This document shows, one piece after another, positions 47,201 to 62,200 of a stretch of 64,000 nt of DNA. The notes beneath the pieces were generated by a model. That model made no database searches. It was given only the letters and a program-made list of their open reading frames with translations, and was not told the DNA's origin. The position numbers and the translations under genes were made by a program. Source of the DNA: Acanthaster planci (lineage: Eukaryota; Echinodermata; Asteroidea; Valvatida; Acanthasteridae); the NCBI RefSeq assembly GCF_001949145.1, contig NW_019091479.1, forward strand, positions 414,668 to 478,667. Direction: 5' to 3'. Position 1 is the stretch's first letter, and the number at the start of each line of letters is the position of its first letter.

Positions 47201-50200
47201 TTCAAATGAATTAAAACGATGCATGATTATTTTAACCACTTCCTGCCGGGTACTCTGGAATGGGAGACGTATGGTTTATATGCGTGGCCAGGGTCTCCGA
47301 ACTCGGACAAAGGAAACAGGGCCCTGTAACAAAAGACCGTACTCTGAACAAAAGACCAGACTGCTGGGAATTATCGACATTTTTCACTCTCAAAAGTGGT
47401 GATAATCCAGCCTTGTTTTGAAACCCTATACCAGGGTTTGGGGCATAGAGAGCGAGCGGATTACCAGCGGGGACAAAAGCGCTCCACCACTGTAGCGATG
47501 AGCCACACAGCACCGCTGCATGCTAATCTGGCCCCTATTGAAAAGAGGTCAGCATTGCACTAAGCCAGGTTCGTGAACAAAAGAAAGTTACATAACAACT
47601 CACAATCTGGGCTCTTTTTACAAGGCTGAAATACTCGGGCATCAATGAAGGTCACCTGTCAACTTAGAGTAGTGCCTAAAGATTACTTCGTGCGGCTATA
47701 AACGACCGTTAAATGAAATGATGAATTTTTGAAGGATTTTGAAAACAAAAAAATGATAGTCGTGCCAGCCCAGCATCATCAACATTGAAAAAATGCCCCG
47801 GCATCAAGTGGTTAAAATTTGGTACCTATATCTGTCTTAATGCATGCATTTCGATCAATTTATTGTAAATTAGCTCTCACAGAAAGACTTAGCCAAACAG
47901 GTGGGCTGGTTTGTTGTTTATTTGATTCTATTAGCATTTACTGAAATAATGTGTTCCTTCACAATGACGTCTGACATAAACAACTGCAACTCTTAGTGTA
48001 GTTGCCTCCTTTAGAATGAATTTTGATTTTGGATGTTTTCAAACAAATTTGTAATAAGAAATATTATCTGGCAATATCTGGTACTGCTAGGGCTATGTTT
48101 GCCCCCCCCCGGTCTATGCACAAGCAGACAAGGGCAACATTCCCTCGGTCCTTTGTTCGGGAAAAGACAGCCGTCCTACTGTACCTCAAAAAGAAGGCAA
48201 AGTTCTCTGCTAGTGCCCTTACTATCAGTCAATATACACATATAAACAGAGCAATATTGTAAACTATTCTCACAGCACTGAGTGTTCCATAACAATAGGA
48301 CAATGAATAACCTACCTGGGCAGCAGACTGCAAACTTTCGTAGTGGATGGATGTGGCAATAACTGCCTGAGGGACATTCCTCACCCTCCTCAGAGCAGGT
48401 ATACTCCTCCATGGTGTTGGGCATGAGAAGAGGACTGTCCCCATCACAGGGTTCCATCTCAACATCTAGCGAAAATAATAAAAAATCAACATCAACATTT
48501 TATTCTGCTTTGACAAAGAGGCAGTTGTTCCTAAGCTCTAATCCTTGACCAAGTCTTTGACTTTAGCCCTGATCTGACATTTGACCTAAAGATAACCTAA
48601 CCCTTGAACAGATTGCAGTAGCATCTTATAATAACAGCCAATGTTCCTAGCATGGGTAAATGTTTTGAGTCATTTTTCTTCAGACACTACAGATCAACAC
48701 AGTGCACCTGTCACTCACTACCAGCTGACAATCTGGCTATCAAACAGAGTCAAGGTCCGTAGTGACAAATATTGTTACAGACTGTTGTTGCATCAGGTGA
48801 AGCCACCTATGTTCCTCAGAGTGTTCAATTGTACCACGAATCATCAGAAAGTTTCTGGTCCCTGATATCTCAAAGGCTTCACACTGAATCCTCCCATTTA
48901 TCAACTTCCACTTACAAACTTGGACTTGACCTTAAGGGGTTGTGGCCCTCTTTTTCCAGAATCCTTAATCAAAATCTGACAAGCATATTTGTTTGCGCTG
49001 TTCTTTGATCTAAAATGATTTTAATACTACAAATGAATGAGAAAGAATCAAAGTACCTTCACATGATCCTTGGCTTTCCACATAAATCGGCTTTTGCTGT
49101 TCACAGGATGCTTCCCTGAGTAGGCATTCGCTGCCATACGTAACCTGGTTTGACCCGCACACTGGTAACCGTGTAGCTGGGCAGTTCATGATGCAGGAAC
49201 AGTAGGAGTTACCGTTGGTCATGAACTCGCAGGTACCACCAAATTGACACATGGATTCATCACATTCCCGAGTGTAGTCTAACCGGTCCCCATCACCACC
49301 TTCCTGGTCCCCATCAGTACCATTACCAGAGCCTGACATCTCAGCTGTTGCGGATAACAGGCTTTGGTTTTAATATACCCTTAACTACAAGTTATTTAGA
49401 CATTTTTAAGTGACATATTGTGAATCAATCAGTCTATAACGCAAAACAACTTAAAAACCTTCATTTGGGTTTTGTTTAAATCATTCCACTGACACCACAT
49501 CAATTGAAATTCAGTCCTTAGCCGTGTGTTTTTAAACAACTTACCCTGCCTACATTCCATACACATATCCGTCCAAAAGTGTTAAAACTTGAAACATATG
49601 TTAATTGAAAAGGCTTGAAGCTTTGACAAAATTTTTCTGAGTACTTTCACAAGAATGAAATAGAAAATGTTGATAAGAAGTACCCTACAAGTCACCTCAA
49701 AACAGAACTTTATTAAAAAAACAGTAGGGAAATAGCTTATTTGTTGGCACCCCTCTCAAAACAACAGGTCAGACCATGATGCAACTACTAACAGGAAAAT
49801 AAATAATGGAGAAAGATACAAATTTTGACTGTACCACCATCCTCGCAGGGACCATCGAACGCCACAGCAATTCGGATCCTCTCATTACACATCTCAGCTC
49901 TGAGGTGACAGATGCTCTGATAGGAGATCTGGTTGGTACCACAGACTCGTTGCTCAATATCTGCACATGTCGGACAGCTACACTTGCCTCGGTTGCAGAT
50001 GGCACCATACTCGCATTTGACCCCTTCACACTCAACTACAAAGACAGTAACAATTCAAAGGTGAACCCTAGCTCCCAGGACAGGTTAGCTGAGATGAATT
50101 TGAATCCCTTAAAATACTTCGTTGTGCAGGAAAACTATGGAACAGTCTTGCGGGGGGGGCACCAACCCCACTGAAAATACACATCATGACATTGGTTCAA

Positions 50201-53200
50201 CTGTCTTTCTAAACCATTAAAAATCCAAAGAAACTTTCCAGTGTCAAGCAACAGGTCTTGGGTTACATGATCCTAAATCCTACAAAAACCTACAAATGAA
50301 AACTTACTGCATTCTCCTTGGGAAACCACAGAGATTACTGCCTGCTGTCGACATGCCTGGACATTAAGCTCACACTCATTGGCATACGTGACATCGTCAG
50401 AACCACAGACAGGTGAGTCAAAATTGACACACTCCTCCGGACAGACACATTGTGGTCCTTTTGGGCCCATCTCACATATGGCGCCAAAGTCACAGGTATG
50501 GAGTTCACAGCCATCTGGAAGAAATTTTGCATAGCAAATTTTAAACGACCTACAAATGTGGTCAAAACAGAATGAGTCGTAAGTCAACAAAAAACATGTC
50601 CAAGCAACCTTCAGCTTCTTTCATAAACATGTACAGTATAACTGTGATTTTCAACAGACCAAGCAAGAAATAATGTATCACACTTACTACAAAGGCCCTC
50701 TGACTCAATCCTTATCTCCTTCTGTTGTTCGCATGCAGCTTGCTTCAGCAAGCAAGCATTACCATATGTTACTTCATCAGTGCCACACACAGGGCGGTCC
50801 TCGTCCGTGCACATCCTATCACAGGAGCAGGTGGTCTCGTTTTCGACTACAAGACACACAGCACCATAGCCACATCGGATCGCACTACACAAACCTTCTG
50901 ATTGGTTCACTGTTACAAACAAACGGACACAACACAAATGTAAAAGATGTTAAACATACATGTAATATGGCACTGAAAGTAATTTACCCTTAAAAGTTCA
51001 ACAATTTCCATTTTTTAAGAGTATGGTACCCTTCGAACCAAGTTTTTACTGAACAATTTAAGAGGTTTTTCCTAGTTATGAGTTTTTAAACAGACTCACT
51101 AAATCTACTCATGGAAATAAAATATCCAGTACCAAACTGAAATTATAAATCAGAACAGTACGCTTGAATTCAACAAGTTCCCAAGTATAAAGTATACAGG
51201 AAGCTGTTTGTGAAAAGAAAAAAGTGTCTTCAGTAACAGGAAAGAGTCTAAGCATTTCTTTCAAGGGAGGGTATCCATAAAAGATGTACATGTACATTTC
51301 AATGGGATTCAGAGCTGCTTGTATTTACATTAACCGAAGTGGAAAGAAAACATCCAAGCTCAAAATCTGCAAGTGCTGAAGCATGAAAGCACAATTCAGC
51401 AGAAAACTTCATGGGATAATTTTGAGCGGATCTGAGCCAAACAAGTTCAGACAGGTCAATTATTTGTCTAATTTTACTTCCTTCAAGGGTCATAAAACCG
51501 TAATATGTCCAATTCCTGTTTAACCTACAATTACTTGGAGTAGATTTAAGCTGCTACTAAAAACTTTCTCCTGGGAACGTGTAAACATAGAAAGCGGCAT
51601 ATTTTCACCAGCAGCTAGATATAGTACATGTACGTGTCTCTAGAGGGGTTAGTAGCTGAAATTCTTTCGACACAAAATTAGCCATACAGGATGCCCAGTT
51701 GTCAAGGGAGAGATTAGATCAGAGTTTGGGTCAAGCAGGTCAATGATACCAAATGGTTTGGCATAAGGGTGGAATGGTTTTGTCATTTGAAATGTCAACT
51801 GGAGACCTTACAGCAGAACTATACCTGTACAACACAGTGAGATGTTTGTCCTCAAGTACAGTTAGATTGTGCATTATCAAGTTATGGTCCCATCTCTTGT
51901 TCATCAACCCCTTCTCCAAGTACCTCTTTCTCAATATCTCCCTATTAATTTAATCCGTCTAGCAGTGCTTGGTGACAATGCTCATTCTATGCACTGCCAG
52001 TAAAGAGGAGCAGAAATGTGTGCTAAACTATTTGGGGTTGACTTTCATCCAGTTTAATACAGGGCATAGAATCACTTGGTAACCGTAAAGATGCTGTTCG
52101 TTTCAACAGGGAGAAGCTTTGGACCTCCGCACCATACAACCCCATGGCCTGAACATCCAAGAGGGAAACTACTAGCTAAGACTCTTTGCTTTTCCTCTCT
52201 TTCGTCTGCAGATTATACCCTCTCCCCCTTGGGGTCCAGTTTGTTCCATTTGTTCCAGTTTGTTTGGTCCATTTGTAGTTTTTCTTTGATCTCTTCCAAT
52301 ACATCCCTTTGTTGCTCAACCAAGCCTTTGTAACTTTGCCCCTTCATCCAGCCTGCAGCTTTCTTGACCTTTCCTCTTGTATTCCTGCATTCATCCATAC
52401 CTAGTTGATTCCCTGTTTGCTAACCTGTCCTCTCTACTTGTCATTTTGCCTTTGAGAAGGATTGAAACATCATGCCCTCCATATTTTGTGATTTGTGGAT
52501 TAATATCGAAATATCAAAATTGTCATCACATGCATACACATAGTTTTCACAGACTGCATCAAGTTTTGTGAATATAATTCTTTGTACATAATACTTTTAC
52601 ACAGCGATGTAACTTAGTCAATGTACAGATGCCAAAGAAAGTCAATTCCATTCAGCTGAGGGTGAGACTGGAGAAAAATGAAATACCCACAAAATAATCA
52701 GCTTTGGTTACGGTCCCACAGCGGTGTCAGGTCTATGTTTGCTTAAAAGGCACCCCTAAACTACTGATTTCTTGTGCTCGATATCAACTGTTACATGTAA
52801 ACGTACCATAAAGGTGAACTCAAAATTTTCCAGATTTTAAACTAGATTACTTGAAAAATCCTGAAATCAGGAAAATCATGATGAAAAAAAACCCAGAAAT
52901 CCTGACAAATGTCACCACTGGCTGCTCTATACCATACTTGTATCTAATGCGTTACTACATGTAGCTTAACCACAACACTCCTCTATGTATTCCGCCTACG
53001 TGTCAACTCTAGACAATTTAAGTACTTGTACACATAACTTCACAGATTCATTGGATATATGCAAAACCACATACTTTCATTTCTAAAATTTATGAACAAA
53101 AAATATTGCTTTTATGAGGTTTTGGTCACAACACTGAATTGGGATGTGGTCAGGCCTAGATAAAAGGAGAAAAACCACACATCAGTCTTGTAGTTTTCAC

Positions 53201-56200
53201 GCTTGCCTGACCAAAATGACCATACTGTACATGCATGTATGCTGAACTGACAACTTACACACGTAAACCAAGGAATATATGAATGCTGTAATTTGAAGAT
53301 TGTTGAATGCAGAGGCTTCTTGGAACCTAAGGTTAGAAACTGTTGCTGTAATTTTCTAAAAAAGTTTGAAGTGCATCTCGAACATGATTTGTTCTTACTA
53401 ATTAAGGGAGAAAAATATCGGTACACAAAAAGGACAGATGTATACTTACAGCATGGCCCATTAGAGATGACATGTACGGCTTCATTTCTCAGACATTGTT
53501 CCCGCTGAAGGTGACAGATACTGTAATATGTGACACCATCACTGCCGCAGATCGGCACGTAGATCTCAGGACAGCTGCTGATACACACACAGGTGGGATT
53601 ACCCTCCAGATCCAAGATGCACTTGCCAAATTCACACTGAAAGCTGCGACATGGAGCTGGAAATGTGATGAAACAAATCAAACAATTGGTTGGAATGAAA
53701 ATCTGAATTAATGCGTTGTGCTCAAACAGTTTCATGTGAAAGTGATCTAAAATTCATACCCTGTACATTGCTGATACAAGCAAGTCAATTCAGTTGCAAT
53801 ACAAAAGGAATAAATATGTGCTTGGCCAGTTCATGGTCACTGATGATATGTAAGCCAAAGGAGAAGGGACATTGTCAGCAGTAACAGCTCTCACATCTTT
53901 CAAAGTCTACTGTAAGGTCTGAAGAATTTTACAGGATCTGATGAAATGTTTATGTACAGCCAAATTATTACTACTATTTCCCTAACCCTCCTCAGTACTC
54001 CAAAATCCTTTGGGTGGTTTTGGAGGATTTTGGAGGATTGCGGAAGGTGACCAGCAGAAAGAGCCGGGGGGGGGTACATGTATTTGTTGAAAGATACAAC
54101 CGTGCAAGCGGGATGGTTTGTGGATTCCTGCAAAGGAACCTGGCAGAAACTTGTAGAATCTTGGTGGTTAAGGGATTTGCCTACGTATAGCTCATACATG
54201 CCCCACCTCTGACGGTTTTTTTCAAATACTAAATGCACAATAAACAATCTAACAAAAAGTCTATAGATCAACCCTGAATGTGGAATTCCCAAGGCTTACA
54301 TTTTTCTGGCTTACAGTAGCTCTCCTCAAGCACAAAGAGTTCAAACCGAGACTGGCAGGCTACTCTTCTCATCAGGCACTCTGATTCATACATCAGACCA
54401 TCTGATGCACACACCGGGTTGCCTGGTAACTCGTCACAGTCAAAGATGCAGTCTGCGATGGGCTCACGGTTCCTATTCAATTTGCAGACTGCATCCTGAT
54501 CCAAGTTGGCCGTAGAGCAAGGATCTGAATAGAAGTATATGATGTCGATTATTATCATTTCAACAAAGAAGAAAGCCTGAATAAAGTCCAACACAAAGCA
54601 CTGGAACTGACCTCCCCCCCCCGGAAAAACCCAAAATTCTGTCCCAAAAAGTTAATAATTCAAAATAGAGAATATCCGACCAAAGACAGATACATGCAGA
54701 TTTTAGTATCTGCAACACAAATGGATACTGCCTCAATATTGTCTGTAGTTTTCTAGCAACAGTTCAGAATACTTGGAACTTTACTGATTTAATATGGCAA
54801 CAAATGTGCATGCATGTACATATACACTTTGAATTTTTTCCTTTTTTTTGTAAGACGGTTTTTTGGGTGTAGGTTTAAAGTCAGGGTGATGAATATGAGG
54901 TTTCAGTTTCAAATAAGAATTTCTGCATTATGACGATTTGAAACCCATAAAAAACTGCAATATCTAAAGTACAGCTTTGCAAATTGATATCATATCAAAC
55001 AACACTTTTTTTCTCAGAATACAAGAACAATTTTTAACTCACTGCAAGTTCCTTGGAAGATGATTCGGATGTTTCGTCGCTGCAGACAGCTGGCTCGTTT
55101 CAACTCACACTCATTTGGATAGTCACTCCCATCGCTGCCACACACGCGGCTGAAGTCCGCGCTGGCACATTCCTGGGGACAGACGCACTCTGCCGACATG
55201 CTATCTGGCTTGATCATGCACTCTGCTCCAAACGGACAGTGCTTGTTTAGGCAGAGGCTCGTCAGATCTAGATTCACAAGACAAAGGGTGGTGAAAACAG
55301 TGCTGGCTATTGTTTCCATGGTTACAGGCCTACTGATATCAGCTCCTGTCAATCGCTGATGAAGGTTTCACGGATGTCTGGTGTGTACAGGAAAACGGAA
55401 GCTTGGAAAAATGGCTGTTTCCTTCAATGTGATTTAATTGCACGTACAATATTTTACACATTCAGTGATCATGGATGAATGTGTTACAGATTCTCAAGAT
55501 AATGAAGCAACACAAAGTACAAGCTGATCCAAAATTCAAACGAGTACAATCAAGTTCAGGCATTATCATGTTCCATGTTCATAGTCCATATGTGTTTTGG
55601 CTGCTTCGCAACTACATGTACATCACACCAGCACAGTATCTTTCCGAAATCTTGAACACAATGCGGCAGTGTGATAGTGCAGTTCTTGAAACAATTCAGG
55701 AAACTGGATTCAGGATTTCTTTCAACAGAGGAGGTTGATGACAGAGAACTGATGATCCCGAATCCCAGGTGGGCTCATCTCCTGAGACAGAGCCTGAAGA
55801 GAACAGCATACATCTGCAGGCCAAGATACAAGAAATTCCCTTTCCCTGCTGCAAAGGTGAGAAGGTTTCATGAACTCCCAACAAGCTGGATTTCAATTAC
55901 GATGGCTATTAATCCCGTGAACTTCCAGGTTCCACTGAGAAAAAAAAAGGTTGATTGTCTGCTTGCCAGTAGAAACACAAGTTCACAGAAAGTCACGGCC
56001 AATTACACATTGATTTCAGGCAAAGTCAGAGCAGTCATCTTCTTCACAGGAAAAATGTGACAAGGTTCGAGGGTCAGTTAACAGTTGCTCAGAGAGGCGT
56101 ACCAGTTTCCTATCCTGTTTATCCTTCAACTTACAGTTAAAGTGTTTCCTAAAAAGTTGGCAATGTTACATGTACTTCTCTCATCTACAACTTTTTTGTG

Positions 56201-59200
56201 GTAGTTCTGCTTTTTGTTCCACTAACTTAGATGGTAATCTACCCACACCACAAAGGATTTTGCAGACTAAAAATTACAACAGCTGCATGTGGACCACACC
56301 ACTTCAAACTTAGAGTTCTCTGGACAGGTGTGTTCGCCAGGTGTACACTAATCTGAAGATGAATTCTTCGGCAACACGTGGGGCAACAAAAATTCTCCAC
56401 AGACTGAAGAGCAACAAGGTCCAACTGGGTACTTGTGAACTTGATCCTATGCCACCGTTAAATGTTTGTCATTGGGTCAACAATGGTATACTGACTCCCA
56501 CAACAAAAGAAAGGCACATAAAGGCTGCAGATGGGTGATATCCAAAAATAAACAGGGAGCAATATGGGTTAATATATACTCTTCAAACACAGCTCCCACA
56601 TCTCATCCATAAAAATCCTTGCATAAAGACCCCATCTATAACAGTAACTTACACTGTACCTATTGAAATTCAAAAATGAGACACATATATTGAGCGATTT
56701 ATCAACGTTTAATGAGGAATTTCATAACTAGTGGCTGGCGTGAACAGAAGCAACCTCAGAATAGAAACAAAAGGCACATACGTAAGTTACTTTGTTGGAA
56801 AAAGTCAAAGTCCATGGCATTTGTGCGAAATGTCATCAGTGGGATTCTTATCAAAGGTGCAATCATGAGTTTGGAATCATCTACATGTATCTCTGGTTAA
56901 CACTGCTGGCAGATTGAGGGGAAGTTCCGTTTAAAAAAAAAGAAACTCCAGAGAGAATGTACTACATGTACAACCGCTTCAAAGAAATTTCAGTGAAAAC
57001 TCACAGCTCCATTTCAATGAGACAGAAAAGCGAAATTCTTGCAGGGAAAGAATACTTCAAGACAGAAATCTGAGGTTAGATTTTCTACTGTTCAATCTCT
57101 CGTGCAGATGAGAAAAACTTATGCTGGGGAAGATTTGAAGAAACTTGGCCAGGCAGCTGTTGGACTCATCAATTGGAAATCCAGTTCTGCCAAGCTACAC
57201 CACACTACCTCGAAGAGTAGCCTGGGTCATTGGTGTACTCAAGCAGCTTTCAACGCTCCCAGTTCATACTCCCGTTCATCCAGTTGATCCTTCCTGAGTC
57301 TCTGACACATATCTTAGGAGAAAGCTCATCCAACAACTGGATTCAATTGCTCCAGACTAAGAAACAAATGAAAAACCATCTGCATATATGCTCTCCTTGC
57401 ACAGGTACATCCCAGGTGCATATCTCTGAACTAAATGACTTACATGTAAAACCGAAAGGAGACTTTGACAGAGAGAAAAAAAAACAACGGTTAAACTCTC
57501 AAAGCAGAGTAAAAACTGCGATGACTTGTTATACTCAAGTTTTTCAATTAACCAAACATTCGGCCACTTTCCCATTCAAGAGCAGGAATGTGAAACACCA
57601 ATCCACGGAACAATGCCTGCTTCACCGACAATGTCGGTAACAACTGGCGCCCTGCAGATAGGGATGTGTAATAAAAAAAGGTAACCGATTCAAGTTGGCT
57701 ATTAAAAAGGAATTGCTTTTAGGTACCGCTGGAAGGCTTTCTTTGTACAGGTGTATGTACCAATGCCGCCTACAGTTCAGTCATTGTTAAGGTGTTACCC
57801 AAGCCCATTGGAGCACAGCCAGCGATTCAAACAGTCCAGTTTGAATTTCATCACAGCAAGAGTCACCTTTGATCCCGTTTATTTTGTCAAAATTCTATAC
57901 ACTGCTTGAAACCTTCAGGCCTTCTTCCCAACACATGTATTCTACACTCCTTCCTCCTTACCAAAATAATAATGAAAAACCTCAGAATCTTTTATAAGCA
58001 ATTGTTACAATGGGCCAACAAAGAACCAATTCTGCCTTGTACAAATGGGCACTTTATTGCGACTCTCTAAAAACTTTGAACACAGCGTGGGACTATGACC
58101 AAAGTGCTTGGGGCACTAATTTCTTTTATCCTATTCCATGGCACTGAACAATGAAAATAAAGTAAGAAAATTCCTTACGTACTTTTACTTTATTAGTAAA
58201 GACGCAAGATTGCCACTCAAATTCTTCAGAAACTGACATTGACTCAACTTGGAAAACCTGTCCCTCAACTCTACTGAATGTTCATGCTTCACTGCTCTTT
58301 ATGTTCTTATCTGCAAATCATGACCAATGACTTCCCCTGTGGACTAACACTATAAAACACCTTTATGGTGAGAATTTTCTCCAAAGAGGAAGCACTTTAA
58401 TCTTCACCACAAATCTTTTGGGGAGTCGTTTTGGTTTCTTTTTGTTGAGGTTTTTCCATGTCAGTATGTATTTTCATGTAACAACTGTAGATGATCATTT
58501 AGCTTAAACTTTTAAGTTAAGATATGCCCTCTGGTGCTAATTGGGCTGAGATTGCGTTCTAGCAAAAGTCAAAACACGGCATCTGTGTTTGTACAACGTA
58601 TGTAGTGATGATATAATAGCATCATACAGTGTCCCATTTCAAGCACCCCCTTTGACTTTTAAATTCCCAATGATGCGATTAAATATATGAGGAAGGACAT
58701 GCGGCATAACAGGGAATTAGAATGTGGTTTTGACTCCAGGAAAGCAGAACAGGTATAGGAAAGACATTAACATTCGCAGAAAGTCAACTGTACCATGAAA
58801 ATACATTCCTCCCTCTAAATTCCAAGGGCAGATTTGGTGTTCCTATATATAGGCCTAGTGAAAATACAACCACTTAACATCGCTATGCCCAAATGATTTC
58901 TTTTGAAAACATGTGCCGTGCCCACTGCTGGCATTTTCATCTTTTTGTTGTTGCATTTTCGGATACAACAAAACAATTCATCTTTTGAATGAATGAGACA
59001 ACTAGGACAAAACAGTACAGAGAATAGGACAAAATGTAAGTTTCCTTTTAGTATTTTAAGGTAAATTCAAGATAAATGTGAAAAAAAATCCTTAAAGGCA
59101 TTTCACATTACTTGAACTTTACATGAAGGTACCGGAAAGTAATGGCATGTTTTTGACTTCAAGCTTGTAAATTTCTGTTAACACAGAATAGTTTAAACTG

Positions 59201-62200
59201 TCAAACCAAAGATACACACATACATGTATGTACATAGTGGCACCTTCTTTGTTATGAATATTTCTGGTATGTAAATGGTTGGACACTGAACAATGAACAT
59301 GTGCGTGCATGCCTGGATGTTATCTCTAAGTCATTAATTATATTTTACTTGACACGTCAAGAAGAAGTTGACATACTGCTATCTCACAGTAAAGAACGAT
59401 ATAAAGCAGGTGACTTGCTTTAATACAGAACAAGATTGGAAAGTTCAACTTTGAACAAAATTTGCTTCTGCCGCAGTACACTGCAACCATTTTAGAGTCA
59501 AAAAGAAGGCCAGTCATCAATGAACAAACAAGATAGGTCTGTACATGTATCATATTTGTTAATAAGAAACAGCAAATGGAGTTTACTGATGATGTAATTC
59601 AATGTTCAGTCAAGCAAACCATTCAAGTACAAACTAAGGATTTTATGTTGAGAAAAGAATGGGCTGATTAAAAGAAAATGCTTTTCAACAGATTTCATCA
59701 TTTTGAACTGACAAACACTTTGATAATATTTCAGAAAGGGAATTAAATCTCACCAATTATGATCACTATTTATTATATGATGCATCTATGTGACATAGCC
59801 ATAGTTCCAATAACCATACTGTTGCAAAGTAAAAAAGAAAATATTTTAAAGTGTAGCTTTCAGAAAGCTGTAGAAAATTTGCGTGAAATGAAAGAAATCA
59901 CTGAGCCACCAGAAAATAATTTAATCTGACAGTCCCTCAATTAGTGCTTAGTGTATTTGACCACCCCTCTTCACATAATAGAAGAGCCTTAAACTTTGGG
60001 GCCTAGAGGAAACCAGGGTGACAGTGGAGAGAATAAAGTAGGTTGCACAACACATGCATTTTGGTTGTCCATAGTACATGTGTTGGATAGGGTATATCAA
60101 TTCATGTATTCCAGGTTTTTTTTTAAACATGCTTTATGTACAATACTAAACAGAGCTGTAAGCCTGTATGCGTGCAGAGTTCCACAACGTTGACAATCAT
60201 AGTTTCCTCAGTCTAGAATTTCCCCTCTGGAGAGGTGTGCTGGCCGACCTTCGGACAAATGGATATATATCCAAGCAATTTTGAACTCCATTAACACTTA
60301 GAGGCTAAATCCTTTCAGATATACATGTACTAGTAAGGATTTTCTCGAGGCTCAATTTGACCTGGAGTTAACCTTCCTCAAGGCATTTCTTTTGTAGATG
60401 AAACTTGCCCACAAAATCACCTTAAACTCCAAGTTTCAAGTGATACCCAACCCAAAAAGTTTCTTCCAAACATTACACACTCAGGTGGCAAGAATTTCCA
60501 ATTTCATTCGTAGTATGATGCCACAGTCAGGATGGGATACAGGGAACTTGTGATGAAGGGAACCATCAACTCTATCAAGATAGAGGTCATGATCTCTTTT
60601 AGTCACCCTTAATGTATCAGAGAGTTCATCTGCAAGCTTCAGCAGCGAGGTATGCCACAAGGCAGAAGACCTCCAACTTTACAGACATGAGGAAAAAACT
60701 AGGTCTACAGTTCAACCCATACGGTGCACTATGCTGTTTCGAACAAAGATTTTCAGGTCACTGTTGCCATTATACATTTGCTATTCTTCTCGAAGAAAAC
60801 TGCACCTGTGATGTTTTAGGTATCCCCTATCAAAATTCCCCACCCTCCAAGGCCCAGTCTTTCAAGGGGCATTGAGCCCTTGTGAAAATAATTGGCCTAG
60901 ATTCATTAGAATTGGCCATTTTGAATACATGTATGTTGAACTGAAAGCGAGGTTAACTGTTCATTTTGGAAACATGGGAGTAAATTTATGATAGCAATAA
61001 AACAAAAGTTCATTATAAATTATAAGCAGTTTACTCTGAAGTTTAAGCAGGAAACACAATGTAATTTCAGAATCCCCAGCTGTCTCAGTCACGTTGGAAC
61101 TAACAGTAACAATAAGTACAGTACATGTAGCCCAACATGTACACTGTACATGTACATTATTCCCATCCATCCCCACCTTTGTAGTTGTAGCTATTTTCTC
61201 GTCCGATTTACTTCTGTCCAAAACTCAAAAGAAACCTTGAGCAGCCAAAGTAATTTTCTTGATTTAGTTCCTGACCTTAGCCACAGCAATTTTCCAAATT
61301 TCTTTATTTACGACACCAAGTTCAACGGGTAGGGGAATTAACCTGGCTCATTTCCACACTGTCAAAATAATATGAAGTTATCTACTAAAGGCCAAGAGGT
61401 AGTATAACTCAGATGGAAGTTTAACCTCCATAGACGTCAATCAAATTGACTACTAGATGCAAGACAAATTGGTGTTGGCAGCTCAGTGTTCATGCCAGAT
61501 GTTAAACATATGACCAATTTCACGATTAGAGGTCATATTGCAACTCTTTTATACTTCACAAGTTCTCCCTAAAAAGGGCATCTGCTCTGACTGAAATCAA
61601 ACACTTCCATGGGGAATCTGGAATCTAACACCACCAGATCAGCTGGTATGTACAGCAAACCTCTTCATCCTCCAAGAACACAAGGTTATAAATAGGGTAA
61701 AAACCCCATGAACTGCACTCTTTTCAATTGGAATCAAACGCCATATCAAAGCAAATCAACTTGTGGTTTGACAGTGCTGGACAACAACAGTACTCAAAGA
61801 GAGAAATGAATAAGAGGGAACTGAAGAGAGATGAACCTCAGACCTGCTAATTGATAGAGCAGAAAGCTTACCATAACCAATCGTCTTAGAACAATGTATA
61901 CAAAAAGTAGATTGAAGAAACAATTACAAACCACCTACATGTAATTCTAAGAATGTTAAACCTGTGACTGTGACAATGTTTACAAAATCAAAGACCAGTT
62001 TGCTTGGAAACTTGCAGAATAATTTACCTGGTGACACATGAGGCTTGCAGTTCAAAAAAGGTTATGGTGTCCTTTACCAGTAATGAATGAATATCTAGTT
62101 ATGTTGATACTTACCACAAGGCCCAGACGAGGCAGCTGTAATCCTCGTCCTTAATCGACACGACGATGATTTCAAATAGCATTCATTGTTGTAGGTCACT

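Noticed and set aside
54309-54314. Alternative donor for agrin exon e3 (TACT|GTAAGC)
   Set aside because: It is in phase but would remove the closing Cys of the follistatin module. The downstream donor at 54294-54299 keeps it. It could still be used as a minor site.
57230-57640. 136-codon open frame on + in the long agrin intron
   Set aside because: No family resemblance, Ser/Gln/Lys-rich low-quality sequence, and no conserved start or splice context.
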